Source: Thiomicrorhabdus sp. ZW0627
GTDB taxonomy: Bacteria; Pseudomonadota; Gammaproteobacteria; Thiomicrospirales; Thiomicrospiraceae
DNA: 64,000 nucleotides
NCBI RefSeq assembly: GCF_029767005.1
Contig: NZ_JARUQR010000001.1
Location: forward strand, 1,202,258-1,266,257
Reading direction: 5' to 3'
In this document: positions 40,293 through 49,950 of the stretch, in pieces
Position numbering within the stretch: position 1 is the first letter of the stretch
How the letters are laid out: the number at the start of each line of letters is the position of its first letter
The notes under the pieces: model-generated
Databases searched by the model: none
Seen by the model: only the letters and a program-made list of their open reading frames with translations
What the model was told of the DNA's origin: nothing
Program-made: the position numbers and the translations under genes

Positions 40293-42413
40293 ATGCAAAC
40301 AGAAAACGAGACGATTACGACTGAAACTTATCCGCGCTACATCAACCGCGAACGCAGTCTTTTGGAATTCAATCGTCGAGTGCTGGCCCAGGCTAAAAAT
40401 CCGGACATCCCGCTTCTGGAACGCCTTAAATTTTTGTGTATCTCCAGCAGTAACATGGACGAATTTTTCGAAGTACGCCTTGCCAGTTTGTATGAACTTC
40501 AATGCGAACCCAATGCACGTACCAAACCCGACAATATGTCTCCCCAGGAAGCGATCGACATGCTCGGCGAAACCGCGCATGAAATCGTCGAAGACCAGTA
40601 CCACACTTTAAATAACGTCCTCATCCCGGAACTCGAAAAAGAAAACATTCGCTTTTTACGCCGCAATCACTGGAGCGACCAGCATAAGGAATGGATCCGC
40701 AACTTTTTCATCGACTCACTGCATCCCGTTTTGAGTCCGATGGGGCTCGATCCGTCTCACCCTTTTCCTAAAATTCTCAACAAGAGTTTGAACTTCATCG
40801 TCTCTCTAGAAGGCAAGGATGCTTTCGGTCGTTCCAACGGTCTGGCGGTTGTACAGGTTCCGCGCTCTCTGCCACGTTTGATTAAACTGCCAAGTGAAGC
40901 AACCGACGGTGAAAACGATTTCGTATTCCTTTCGTCGATTCTACACGCCAATGTCGCTACCCTGTTTCCGGGCATGACCGTCACCGGCTGTTATCAATTC
41001 AGGGTTACCCGTAATACCAACTTGTTCATCGACGAAGAAGAAGTCGAAGACATCATGCGTGCCCTTAAAGGTGAGCTGACCGGACGTCAGTACGGTGGTG
41101 CGATCCGTCTGGAGGTAGCCGATAACTGTCCGCGTCACATGGTCGACTACTTGTTGGACCAGTTCAATCTCAGTGAAGATGCGCTGTACCAGGTCAACGG
41201 TCCGGTGAACCTGCATCGTCTAAATGCCGTTCCGGACCTGATTGACCGTCCGGACCTGCTGTTCAAACCCTATACACCGAAGCAGCTCAACAAACAAAAA
41301 CCGAACAAATCCTTCCGTCTGTTCCAACGTAAGAAAGAGACCGAAAACCTGTTTGACCGCATCAAACGCAAGGATCTACTATTACACCATCCTTACGACG
41401 CCTTCACGCCGGTCATCGATTTTCTCCAACAAGCCGCTGTGGACCCAGATGTGCTCGCCATCCGTATGACCCTGTACCGTACAGGTGAAAACTCGGCCAT
41501 TATCGATGCACTGGAAAAAGCCGCCCGCAACGGCAAAGAAGTGACTGCCGTGGTGGAACTCCGAGCCCGATTCGATGAAGACACCAACATCATTCAGGCC
41601 ACACGCCTGCAAGATGCCGGCGTGCATGTGGTCTATGGTGTGGTCGGTTACAAGACCCACGCCAAGATGATCCTTCTGGTTCGACGCGAAGGAGACAAGC
41701 TGCGTCACTACACCCACTTGGGAACCGGTAACTACCATCACATCACCACCCGTTTCTACACCGACTTCGGACTGTTCACCGCCAATCCGGCCATCGGTCG
41801 TGACGCTTCGAAAATCTTCCAGCAGCTCACCAGTCTGGGAGAAAGTAAAGGCTTGGAAGTGTTGCTTCAATCGCCATTCACCCTGCAGACCGGCATGATC
41901 GAACGCATCAAGCGCGAAGCTGAACACGCCCGCCAAGGCAAACCGGCACGCATCATCGCCAAAATGAACGGTCTTCAAGAACAGGGCATCATCGATGCTC
42001 TTTACGAAGCTTCCCAGGCTGGTGTCAAAATCGACCTGATCATCCGCGGCATGTGCAGCTTACGCCCGGGCATTCCCGGCTTGTCCGAAAACATCACCGT
42101 CATCAGCATTGTCGGCCGTTTCTTGGAACACCATCGGGTCTATTATTTCGAGAACAGCACCGGGGCACCGGAACTTTACTGTTCGAGTGCCGACTGGATG
42201 GGCCGCAACCTAATGTCACGAGTGGAGACCTGTTTCCCGATTCTGGATCAGAACTGCTTCCAGCAAGTCTACACGGAAGGCTTAGCAATCTACTTGGAAG
42301 ACAACGTCAACGCCTGGATTCTGCAACCCGACGGTAGCTATACCAAACGCATCCCGAACGGAGCGGCGGCTTTCAGCGCTCAACAGGCTCTGATCGAAAA
42401 GTACAGTCATTAA
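40293..42413 (+). CDS. ppk1: Polyphosphate kinase 1
   Basis: This 706-residue enzyme reversibly makes polyphosphate from ATP. The four-domain PPK1 fold is clear from YINRERSLLEFNRRVL, SSSNMDEFFEVR, the first phospholipase D-like stretch with the autophosphorylated His in GYKTHAKMILLVRREG, the HLGTGNYH motif and the late SSADWMGRNLMSRVE. ATG 40293 is preceded by AAAGGGG. The frame reaches 40200 but without a start signal. ppx lies 196 bp downstream, so synthesis and breakdown are neighbours. Confidence 0.95.
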   Translation: MQTENETITTETYPRYINRERSLLEFNRRVLAQAKNPDIPLLERLKFLCISSSNMDEFFEVRLASLYELQCEPNARTKPDNMSPQEAIDMLGETAHEIVEDQYHTLNNVLIPELEKENIRFLRRNHWSDQHKEWIRNFFIDSLHPVLSPMGLDPSHPFPKILNKSLNFIVSLEGKDAFGRSNGLAVVQVPRSLPRLIKLPSEATDGENDFVFLSSILHANVATLFPGMTVTGCYQFRVTRNTNLFIDEEEVEDIMRALKGELTGRQYGGAIRLEVADNCPRHMVDYLLDQFNLSEDALYQVNGPVNLHRLNAVPDLIDRPDLLFKPYTPKQLNKQKPNKSFRLFQRKKETENLFDRIKRKDLLLHHPYDAFTPVIDFLQQAAVDPDVLAIRMTLYRTGENSAIIDALEKAARNGKEVTAVVELRARFDEDTNIIQATRLQDAGVHVVYGVVGYKTHAKMILLVRREGDKLRHYTHLGTGNYHHITTRFYTDFGLFTANPAIGRDASKIFQQLTSLGESKGLEVLLQSPFTLQTGMIERIKREAEHARQGKPARIIAKMNGLQEQGIIDALYEASQAGVKIDLIIRGMCSLRPGIPGLSENITVISIVGRFLEHHRVYYFENSTGAPELYCSSADWMGRNLMSRVETCFPILDQNCFQQVYTEGLAIYLEDNVNAWILQPDGSYTKRIPNGAAAFSAQQALIEKYSH

Positions 42414-42459
42414 GAAAAACGCGCTCTTGCCTTATTGGCATGCCTAAATAGTTTTATCG

Positions 42460-42481
42460 CCCCCCCCCTTGTAAAAAGGGG
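42460..42481 (+). repeat. C9 tract and small hairpin between ppk1 and ppx
   Basis: A run of nine C (42460-42468) starts a CCCCTT/AAGGGG hairpin. Homopolymers of this length can slip in replication, so copy number may vary between cells or sequencing runs. The remaining 196-bp gap shows no other feature I recognise. Confidence 0.6.
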
Positions 42482-42609
42482 TAAACTATCAACATTTTTA
42501 AAGGCTGGAAAACGGTCTTCCAAGCGCTGAAGCCTGAGAATTTTAATGTGGACCCTCTTCTTCTTCGACGAAGCCGGTGAGCGCCCCACCCTAAGTTTGC
42601 AGTATAAAA

Positions 42610-44115
42610 ATGACAGAAAACGAAAAAGACAACGACCTCTACGCCGCTATTGACTTAGGCTCCAACAGTTTCCATATGATCATCGCCCGTGAAGCCCACG
42701 GACAAATGCAAGTCATTGATAAACATAAGGAGATGGTTCGTCTTCGCGCCGGGCTGGATAACGAGGGAAAGTTGAGCGAGAAAGCCTTCAATAAGGCGAT
42801 CGCCTGCCTGGAACGTTTCGGCCAACGCATCAATAACATCCCGCCGCAGAATGTTCGCGCCGTTGGCACCAACACCTTGCGTAACGCCAAGAACAGTCGC
42901 GAGTTCCTGAAACAGGCTAGTAAGGCCTTGGGGCACAACATCCAGATCATCGCGGGACAGGAAGAGGCACGCCTGATCTATCTCGGTGTGGCGCACGGCT
43001 TGCCCAACAACGACGAGCAACGTCTGGTCATGGACATCGGTGGAGGAAGTACCGAATACATCATCGGAAAGCGCTTCTCTCACAGCCACCTGACCAGTAC
43101 CGAAATGGGCTGTGTCAGCATCACCCAGACCTATTTTCCTAACGACGAAATCACCGAATTCAATATGAATCGAGCGATTTCAACCTGTCGTCTAACCTTG
43201 CGCCCTCACCGAGCCAAGCTCAAAAAACTCGGTTGGGACTCGGCGATCGGCGCCTCCGGCTCGATCAAATCCATCGGCCAGATACTCGAACTCAACCAGT
43301 GGAGCGAAAGCGGCATCACCCTTGAGGGCATGTACAAGTTAAGGGACGCCCTAATTGAAGCAGGCAACGCCAACAACCTGTCTTTGGAAGGACTTAAAGA
43401 TGAACGCCGTCCGGTTCTGGCCGGCGGACTAGCGGTTCTTATCGCCACCTTCGAAGAGCTTGGAATTGAACAAATGCAAGTTTCATCCAACGCCCTGCGC
43501 GAGGGCCTGGTCTTCGATACACTCGGCCGGCTATTTTCCGAAGACGCCCGTGAAATAAGCGTAACGGCGATGCAGAAATGGATGCGCGTCGATACCCAAC
43601 AAGCCGAACATGTAGCCCAAACCGCCATGGCTCTTTTCAAGCAGGCGCACAACATCTGGCAACTTCGTAACAGTGAGTACAACTTCAAGAAAATGCTGGA
43701 ATGGGCGGCTAAGCTGCACGAATGCGGCATCGCAATCAGCTACAAACGCTATCGCCAACACAGTGCCTACCTGATCTCGCAGGCGGAAATGGCCGGTTTC
43801 GACCAGCAGGAAAAACAAATGCTCAGCATACTGGTGCTGAACCACCGCGGAAAATTCATCGCGGAAGCCTATGAAGAAATCGACGTTGAACCGCAAAAAC
43901 TGTTGTATTTGACGGTTTTACTAAGACTGGCCGTACGGATTCACCGTGGTCGTGATTTCGAAGCCCTCAAACCGATCCTTTACATCGAAAACGATAACCA
44001 GCTTCATTTGGAATTCGAAGATCAGTGGCTGGATCAACACCCATTGACGCGACTGGATTTGGAGATCGAAGCCAAGCGTTTGGATGCCGCCGGCTTCAAA
44101 TTAACGTTCGAATAG
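42610..44115 (+). CDS. ppx: Exopolyphosphatase (Ppx/GppA family)
   Basis: This 501-residue enzyme removes terminal phosphates from polyphosphate and may also act on pppGpp. N-terminal ASKHA motifs are AAIDLGSNSFHMIIA and, later, MDIGGGSTEYIIG, with the catalytic Glu region AGQEEARLIYLG. The C-terminal half (from about residue 310) is an HD-like helical domain with LHECGIAISYKRYRQHSAYLI. The length fits Ppx. Its neighbour ppk1 confirms the polyphosphate role. Confidence 0.94.
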   Translation: MTENEKDNDLYAAIDLGSNSFHMIIAREAHGQMQVIDKHKEMVRLRAGLDNEGKLSEKAFNKAIACLERFGQRINNIPPQNVRAVGTNTLRNAKNSREFLKQASKALGHNIQIIAGQEEARLIYLGVAHGLPNNDEQRLVMDIGGGSTEYIIGKRFSHSHLTSTEMGCVSITQTYFPNDEITEFNMNRAISTCRLTLRPHRAKLKKLGWDSAIGASGSIKSIGQILELNQWSESGITLEGMYKLRDALIEAGNANNLSLEGLKDERRPVLAGGLAVLIATFEELGIEQMQVSSNALREGLVFDTLGRLFSEDAREISVTAMQKWMRVDTQQAEHVAQTAMALFKQAHNIWQLRNSEYNFKKMLEWAAKLHECGIAISYKRYRQHSAYLISQAEMAGFDQQEKQMLSILVLNHRGKFIAEAYEEIDVEPQKLLYLTVLLRLAVRIHRGRDFEALKPILYIENDNQLHLEFEDQWLDQHPLTRLDLEIEAKRLDAAGFKLTFE

Positions 44116-44140
44116 TTGAATGGGGGATATCGTCGTCCCC

Positions 44141-45232
44141 TTAATAAACATCCATCTGCAAACGCTTGGTTTTACGCCACGACTGCCACATCTGCTGAGC
44201 GGCTTCGTGATCGATTCCGGCAAACGATTCAATAATCCTCGCCCAGGTCTCGGCCACATCTTTGGCCATACCGTACTGGCTTCCGCAGATATAGATATGC
44301 GCACCCTTCTGCATCAAATCCCACAAAACGTCCCGCTGCTCCCAAATTCGGTCCTGAACGTAACATTTGTCCTGCTGATCCCTTGAAAATGCGGTAAACA
44401 ATGCCAACTTGTTTTGATCCTGCCAAGTCGTCAACACGTCTTCAAATAAAAACGAACAGGCCTGGTGGGTTTCGCCGAAGAACAGTAAATTCTCTCCCTT
44501 AGCGTCATTGACGACTCGGTGCTGCATAAAACCAATAAACGGCGCGACTCCGGTCCCAGCTCCGATCATGACAATCGGCGTATCCGGATCTTCCGGCAAC
44601 TGGAATGTCGGGGTTGGTTTGAATTCAGTCGCCACTTCGGTACCAACAGAAAATTGGCTGATTGCGTAACTGGCCACACCGTGATGGACTCTTGGAGAGA
44701 TGTGTTCGTTGATATAAGTAACTTGCTTGACCACCAGATGCACCTCGTTACCCACCGCTTCCGTTGCCGAAGCAATCGAATAATAACGCGGCCCCAAAGG
44801 TGACAACAGACTCAAAAATTCAACGCCCATGGCATTCAGGCTTGGAAAAACATCCAACAAATCCAGAATATCCCTGCCGTAAGCGAAGTCCATCATCGCT
44901 TGACGATCAGCCCAATCACCCAGCTGGTACTGACGCTGAAGTTTGTTCAAGATGGCGGGATTCAATTGAGAGATTTCCAGGTATTTGCCCAAAGCATCGC
45001 GTACGCTGACGATTCCAACCTTTCTAAGTTCGATGGTTTCGTCACCCTGCAGCCCAAGACGCTCCAATATCGGTTCAACCCATTCTGGTTGGTTTGCAGC
45101 CTGAATCGTCAGCCAGTCGCCCGGCCGGTATTCCAGCAGTTCTCCCGGCTCTGGAACCAGAACAAGATGATAAATTGCCTTGTCTTCACAAAGCGGTGTC
45201 AGGTTTTGATTACTTTTGACAATAAGACGCAT
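44141..45232 (-). CDS. CysJ-like FAD/NADPH reductase without flavodoxin domain
   Basis: This protein of about 363 residues has the FAD and NAD(P)H domains of the CysJ / cytochrome P450 reductase family. It has an FAD motif RYYSIAS, a connecting helical region (about 90-150) and the nucleotide motif MIGAGTGVAPFIGFMQHR, followed by YICGSQYGMAKDV and an end in the family form LQMDVY. It lacks the N-terminal flavodoxin domain of CysJ, so electrons must go directly to a partner or separate carrier. No cysI lies nearby. The start is uncertain: ATG 45232 or GTG 45247. Confidence 0.8.
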   Translation of the reverse strand: MRLIVKSNQNLTPLCEDKAIYHLVLVPEPGELLEYRPGDWLTIQAANQPEWVEPILERLGLQGDETIELRKVGIVSVRDALGKYLEISQLNPAILNKLQRQYQLGDWADRQAMMDFAYGRDILDLLDVFPSLNAMGVEFLSLLSPLGPRYYSIASATEAVGNEVHLVVKQVTYINEHISPRVHHGVASYAISQFSVGTEVATEFKPTPTFQLPEDPDTPIVMIGAGTGVAPFIGFMQHRVVNDAKGENLLFFGETHQACSFLFEDVLTTWQDQNKLALFTAFSRDQQDKCYVQDRIWEQRDVLWDLMQKGAHIYICGSQYGMAKDVAETWARIIESFAGIDHEAAQQMWQSWRKTKRLQMDVY

Positions 45233-45337
45233 CACAAAAAGATTCACCTAAAGTTACTTGAGTGAAATCATTCTAGCATGCAAATAAGAAGTGTCAGCGA
45301 AGTGTCGGCCCCTTAGAGATAAAGAGGCCTGAAAAAA

Positions 45338-45847
45338 TTACTGGAGCCTTTCGATCAGCACGGTCATCCAGGGTGCCGTCACCAAAATCGTCACAGCCGA
45401 CATCAAACCCGCCACCAAGCCGATTCCAACCTGAGGAATGATGCTATTCTGCTTGATTTCAATATCGGACATTTGACGCTCAACCGAAGAAAAAATATCC
45501 ACCTGCTTTTTCAAAAGACCGTTCAAGGTACGAATCTGCTTGAACAGCAACTGCTGCTCTTTCTCCACCATGCTACGAGACTTGCTGGATTGCTCTTCCA
45601 AAGTACGCATCTGCTGAGCCATCTGACCAATTGAAGCATCCATCTGTGCAACCAGATTTTTCAAAGCGGTCTTGTCTTCATTCAACCACTCGAAATCCGG
45701 TGTCACCATATCCGACATATCCATATCACTGTGCAGATCTTTCTTGTCATGAGTATAGCCACCGTTATTGCGGTGACGACGCATCGCCTGCTCCAACAAC
45801 ACGCTTTTTGACCCTAAAGGCTCGACTTTTCTCAAATCAATCGCCAT
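45338..45847 (-). CDS. Coiled-coil protein with C-terminal membrane helix, unknown function
   Basis: I do not recognise a family. This 169-residue protein has a polar N-terminus of about 55 residues, a long heptad-like region (about 65-140, rich in Gln, Glu, Lys and Leu, for example [16 protein letters not shown]) and a C-terminal hydrophobic helix ([21 protein letters not shown]). It should be tail-anchored with the coil in the cytoplasm. ATG 45847 with AAGGAAG upstream is preferred over the frame start at 45874. It stands alone between the reductase gene and nfo. Confidence 0.75.
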   Translation of the reverse strand: MAIDLRKVEPLGSKSVLLEQAMRRHRNNGGYTHDKKDLHSDMDMSDMVTPDFEWLNEDKTALKNLVAQMDASIGQMAQQMRTLEEQSSKSRSMVEKEQQLLFKQIRTLNGLLKKQVDIFSSVERQMSDIEIKQNSIIPQVGIGLVAGLMSAVTILVTAPWMTVLIERLQ

Positions 45848-45995
45848 ACTTTTCTTCCTTGTGCCATATCCCACCTCGCAAAAAGAGGTGTCAATTATTT
45901 GTCTATCGATGATTAGATATCATTCTGTTACTGAGACATATGCAGGGAGTGTGCCAACTTTTAAATTATTGAGAATAAATTCACGGGAATGGATC

Positions 45996-46835
45996 ATGAA
46001 ATACATCGGAGCCCACGTTTCCGCAGCAGGCGGTGTTGAAAACGCCCCTATTCGTGCGCATGAAATCGGCGCGACCGCCTTTGCGCTGTTTACCAAAAAC
46101 CAGCGGCAGTGGGTTGCGAAACCGCTAACCGAAAAAAGCATCGAACAGTTTAAAGCCAACTGCGAACGTTATGGTTACACTTCCAAACAGATTCTGCCGC
46201 ACGACAGTTACCTGATCAACTTGGGACATCCCGATGTCGACAAACGCCAGAAGTCACTGGATGCCTTTATCGACGAACTGCAACGTTGCGAACAACTCGG
46301 GATCACGTTGCTCAACTTTCACCCAGGCAGTCATTTAAGAGAAATTTCCGAAGAACAATGTCTCGATTACATCGCCGAATCAATCAATTTCGCGCTCGAC
46401 CAGACTAAAAGTGTCACTGCCGTCATCGAAAACACTGCCGGACAAGGTTCCAACTTGGGCTATAAACACGAACAACTCGCCTACCTGATCGATAAAGTCG
46501 AAGACAAAACCCGTATTGGCGTTTGCTTCGACACCTGCCATGCCTATGCAGCCGGTTACGACCTTAAAAACGACTACGAAGGCGTCATGAGTGATTTTGA
46601 AAACGTGGTCGGATTTGAATACCTAAAGGGCATGCACCTGAACGATTCCAAAGCCAAGCTTGGCCAGAAACTCGACCGCCATCACAGCCTGGGTGCCGGT
46701 GAAATCGGCTGGGAAGCATTCAAAAAACTCATGCGGGATCCGCGTATTGACGAGATTCCCATGACTTTGGAAACCATCGACCCGGACATCTGGTCGAAAG
46801 AGATCCAAACCTTAAAGTCATTTGCGAAATCGTAA
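45996..46835 (+). CDS. nfo: Deoxyribonuclease IV (endonuclease IV)
   Basis: This 279-residue AP endonuclease cuts at abasic sites in base-excision repair. It is a TIM barrel with a trinuclear zinc site. Family signatures are [12 protein letters not shown] at the start, [36 protein letters not shown] and the late [10 protein letters not shown]. The length matches E. coli Nfo (285). ATG 45996 is set by homology; the frame extends upstream to 45861. Confidence 0.95.
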   Translation: MKYIGAHVSAAGGVENAPIRAHEIGATAFALFTKNQRQWVAKPLTEKSIEQFKANCERYGYTSKQILPHDSYLINLGHPDVDKRQKSLDAFIDELQRCEQLGITLLNFHPGSHLREISEEQCLDYIAESINFALDQTKSVTAVIENTAGQGSNLGYKHEQLAYLIDKVEDKTRIGVCFDTCHAYAAGYDLKNDYEGVMSDFENVVGFEYLKGMHLNDSKAKLGQKLDRHHSLGAGEIGWEAFKKLMRDPRIDEIPMTLETIDPDIWSKEIQTLKSFAKS

Positions 46836-46865
46836 GATAGATTGGAAACTGCACTTATTTCACCA

Positions 46866-46910
46866 TTACTCCAGGCAAAAAGCTTGCGGGTGAGAAAATG
46901 CATGGAGTAA
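46866..46910 (+). promoter_or_regulatory. Two-tier inverted repeat upstream of pyrE
   Basis: TTACTCCA pairs with TGGAGTAA across 29 nt that contain a second small hairpin (GCAA/TTGC). Five codons (ATG CAT GGA GTA AGA TAA) start in the 3' arm. It may be a leader or operator for pyrE; no U tract follows. Confidence 0.3.
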
Positions 46911-46949
46911 GATAAGCGAACCCCTTAAACAAAGAACACCTTTTTCTCA

Positions 46950-47588
46950 ATGAATAAAAATCAATTTATCGAATTTGTCATGCAAGCCGGCGTCCTGAAA
47001 CTAGGCGAATTCACGCTAAAATCCGGCCGCAAAAGCCCATATTTCTTCAATGCAGGCCTGTTCAATACAGGTGGACAGTTGGCAACCCTCGCCAATGGCT
47101 ATGCGGATACTCTTGCCGAATCCAACATTCAATTCGATGTCCTTTTCGGACCTGCCTACAAAGGTATTCCGTTAGCGGCAACGACCAGTGTTGCCTTGGC
47201 TCAAAACCACAATATCGATAAAGCCTACGCTTTCAACCGAAAAGAAGCCAAAGACCACGGTGAAGGCGGGAACATCGTTGGCCATCCGCTGGAAGGTGAT
47301 GTATTGATCGTCGATGACGTCATCACAGCCGGCACGGCCATTCGCGAAGCGATCGACATCATCACCGCCAACGGCGCCAGACCGGCCGGAATCCTGATTG
47401 CGCTCGACCGAATGGAAAAAGGCCAGGGCGAATTGTCGGCTATTCAGGAAGTGGAAGCCGAATTCGGCATTCCGGTGGTCAGCATCATTGACCTGAACGA
47501 TATTATTGAATACCTGAACACCCAGCCTGATATGCAGGCTTATCTGGACGCCATGGTCGAATACCGTAAGCAATACGGAATCGGCTAA
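46950..47588 (+). CDS. pyrE: Orotate phosphoribosyltransferase
   Basis: This 212-residue enzyme joins orotate and PRPP to give OMP in pyrimidine synthesis. The PRPP-binding motif is [39 protein letters not shown] and [11 protein letters not shown] are typical of PyrE. The length equals E. coli PyrE (213). The gene is not linked to pyrC or to rph; sixA follows after 33 bp. Confidence 0.95.
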   Translation: MNKNQFIEFVMQAGVLKLGEFTLKSGRKSPYFFNAGLFNTGGQLATLANGYADTLAESNIQFDVLFGPAYKGIPLAATTSVALAQNHNIDKAYAFNRKEAKDHGEGGNIVGHPLEGDVLIVDDVITAGTAIREAIDIITANGARPAGILIALDRMEKGQGELSAIQEVEAEFGIPVVSIIDLNDIIEYLNTQPDMQAYLDAMVEYRKQYGIG

Positions 47589-47621
47589 ACGATTATGACT
47601 CACACCAGAGAAGATAGATAA

Positions 47622-48134
47622 ATGTCCAATCGACTCCGTGAACTCATCCTTCTTCGCCATGCAAAATCGGACTGGAAGGATGAGAATTTAGAAGACATCG
47701 ACCGCCCGCTTTGCAACAAAGGCAAGAAGAGCGCGGCCAAAGTCGGAAAATGGTTACAGCAGCAAAACATCATACCGGACTTGATCCTCACTTCGCCGGC
47801 CACAAGGGCGCAACAAACTCTAAAACGTATTTGCTCCGAATGCGGATCAGAGACCCAAACCCTCGATACCCTCTACTTAGCGGATCTTAATACTTTAATC
47901 AACATTCTGGCCGATGCGCCAGACGTTGATCGTCTTATGATAATCGGACACAACCCCGGTCTAGAAAGACTTTTCAACTTTTTGAACAGCGCAGCAGAGG
48001 AATCGGAAACCCACCTTTTCCCGACAGCCAGTCTCGCACACTTCATTCTTCCGGATAATTGGCAAAGTTTATCCAGAGGAGATGGAAAGTTACTTCAATT
48101 CATACGCCCCAAAGATATCCAACTTACAGAATAA
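47622..48134 (+). CDS. sixA: SixA-type histidine phosphatase
   Basis: This 170-residue protein has the RHG motif of the histidine phosphatase superfamily (LILLRHAKSDW) and the second active-site His in MIIGHNPGLERL. SixA removes phosphate from His-containing phosphotransfer domains of the ArcB type and, in E. coli, from NPr. The substrate here is unknown. It may be co-transcribed with pyrE. Confidence 0.85.
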   Translation: MSNRLRELILLRHAKSDWKDENLEDIDRPLCNKGKKSAAKVGKWLQQQNIIPDLILTSPATRAQQTLKRICSECGSETQTLDTLYLADLNTLINILADAPDVDRLMIIGHNPGLERLFNFLNSAAEESETHLFPTASLAHFILPDNWQSLSRGDGKLLQFIRPKDIQLTE

Positions 48135-48272
48135 GTGCTCCCCCCTATTAACATTAGCCTTTCACCCATGCAATAGGTAAAAAAACCTATTAACTCAATT
48201 TTAAAAATGTTATATTTCCATTCGAGAGGAAGTAGATTTTCCCAAACTAGAAAAAATGAAAGGAAATTAACT

Positions 48273-48905
48273 ATGAAAACGAAGTTACTCCCATTGGCAG
48301 CCATTATTTCAATGGCCGCATTTGCACCAGCTCACGCTGAAAACATTCCGAGTGAAGGTACATCAGCTTATGTAGTTGACTCTGACGGCAATGTGGTTCG
48401 TGATAATTTCGGTGGCTGCGTCCGCTCTATCGACTGGACAAAAGAAACCGCTATCGCAAAATGTGAAGGTTGGGAAGAACCTAAACCTGTCGCAGAGCCT
48501 GAGCCAGCCCCAGTTGTAGCACCTGCTCCAGAACCAAAACCAGCTCCAGTCGCGGCTCCAGCACCGGTAGCACCACCTAAATTTGTTGCTCACTTTGACA
48601 ATGACAAATATAACCTTAAAACAGATGACGTTCCTGAACTGGATGCTTTCGCAAAATACATGAACCGCGAATGCAGTTGTAAAATCGCAATCACGGGTCA
48701 TACAGACAGCGCTGGTACAAAAGCTTATAACCAACGTCTTTCTGAAGAACGTGCTCAAGAAGTTGCGGATTACCTAGGTAACAAAGGCGTCGCTCCAAGC
48801 CGCATGGTCGTCACCGGTCAAGGTGAAACCGCTCCAATTGCGACCAACTCAACGAAAGAAGGTCGTGCACAAAACCGTCGTGTTGAAGTTGAAATCGTTG
48901 AATAA
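48273..48905 (+). CDS. OmpA family peptidoglycan-binding protein
   Basis: This 210-residue protein has a signal peptide (ending APAHAEN), a short domain with a Cys pair (GGCVRSIDW...KCEGW), a Pro/Ala/Glu-rich linker (about residues 75-110, repeating PAP and EPKPAP) and an OmpA C-terminal domain with ITGHTDSAGTKAYNQRLSEERAQEV. There is no beta barrel, so it is a periplasmic or outer-membrane-associated peptidoglycan binder. ATG 48273 with AAAGGAAA is the clear start. A strong terminator follows, as for an abundant protein. Confidence 0.9.
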   Translation: MKTKLLPLAAIISMAAFAPAHAENIPSEGTSAYVVDSDGNVVRDNFGGCVRSIDWTKETAIAKCEGWEEPKPVAEPEPAPVVAPAPEPKPAPVAAPAPVAPPKFVAHFDNDKYNLKTDDVPELDAFAKYMNRECSCKIAITGHTDSAGTKAYNQRLSEERAQEVADYLGNKGVAPSRMVVTGQGETAPIATNSTKEGRAQNRRVEVEIVE

Positions 48906-48934
48906 ATTTAACGTTATTCAATCTTGATTACGAT

Positions 48935-48966
48935 AAAAAATACCCGCAAAAGCGGGTATTTTTTTA
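48935..48966 (+). terminator. Terminator of the OmpA-like gene
   Basis: AATACCCGC / GCGGGTATT with an AAAA loop, followed by seven T in all. Confidence 0.93.
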
Positions 48967-49050
48967 GCCTCCATAAACACTGCAAAAATGCAAACAATCC
49001 ACTAATGATTTGCACTTGTGATCGCAAATAACTAAGTTCAATAAGAATCG

Positions 49051-49812
49051 TCAAATCCAAGCTTTGATGATTAACGAAACGCCGACCAATACAGTAATCA
49101 CCTCAAAACTTCTCTTAACCAAGCGATTGCCCTTCACAATCGATAAATGTGCGCCCAGATAACCACCAATCAACGATCCAAGAATCAGCGCTGGCAACCA
49201 GTCCCACTGAATATTGCCCAGAATACCCAATGTCAAGGCACCGGAACCGTTCCAGAAAATACCGACCAGAATCAACGTATAGCCTACTGCAGTCTTATAA
49301 TCCAACCCAAACCAACGCACCAGCCACAAGGTCACGAACAGTCCCGTTCCTGACGTCAAAGAACCGTTTAGGGCACCGATCAAAAACAAGACCGACCCGC
49401 CGATAATCAAGCCTGCCGTATGACGGTTTTTTAACTCAACGTTCTGCCCCAATTCCGGCTTGAACCATGAATAAAGCCCCAATCCAAGCGTCAAGATACC
49501 CAGCAGAAACTGGGATAACCGGTCGTCTACCTGCAAGATGATACTCGCACCCAACACCACACCGGGCAAGCCGCATGCCAGGATATAGGCTGAAAACCGC
49601 CAATTGAAAGTCGATGACTTCAAATGGCGTATTGTCGCCCCCAACCCAAGAAAAACACTGGCGACCTTGTGCGTCGCCAACGCCGTGCCGAACGGCAGTC
49701 CCAAAAACAATAATGCCGGCAACTGCAACAGCCCCGCGCCGCCGCCAGCCAAGGCCGAGAATAGGTTAGCGACCAACGAAACGACAAACAGCACAAATTG
49801 ATCTATAAACAT
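49051..49812 (-). CDS. TSUP family (TauE/SafE) membrane transporter
   Basis: This 253-residue protein has about eight helices in two repeated halves, each beginning with a Gly-rich stretch: LFSALAGGGAGLLQLPALLFLGLP and LIGALNGSLTSGTGLFVTLW. TSUP proteins move sulfite, sulfonates, thiosulfate or organic acids. A sulfur role would suit the likely lifestyle but is not shown by the sequence. It stands alone. Confidence 0.85.
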   Translation of the reverse strand: MFIDQFVLFVVSLVANLFSALAGGGAGLLQLPALLFLGLPFGTALATHKVASVFLGLGATIRHLKSSTFNWRFSAYILACGLPGVVLGASIILQVDDRLSQFLLGILTLGLGLYSWFKPELGQNVELKNRHTAGLIIGGSVLFLIGALNGSLTSGTGLFVTLWLVRWFGLDYKTAVGYTLILVGIFWNGSGALTLGILGNIQWDWLPALILGSLIGGYLGAHLSIVKGNRLVKRSFEVITVLVGVSLIIKAWI

Positions 49813-49875
49813 TCACGAATTCCAAAAAACCAAACCCGGTTCCGATGATGTCGAATCGCAGGTTTTCATACGAAA

Positions 49876-49902
49876 ATAAAAAAGCCCCTTTTAAGGGGCT
49901 TT
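49876..49902. terminator. Terminator of the mscS-like gene
   Basis: AGCCCCTT/AAGGGGCT with a TT loop. On the minus strand it runs into TTTTTTATTTT, 50 bp past the mscS-like stop. The plus strand has only a short T run. Confidence 0.88.
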
Positions 49903-49950
49903 TCTAGCATAGATTAAAACGGAATGAATCGCTATTCAATTTAATCCCGA

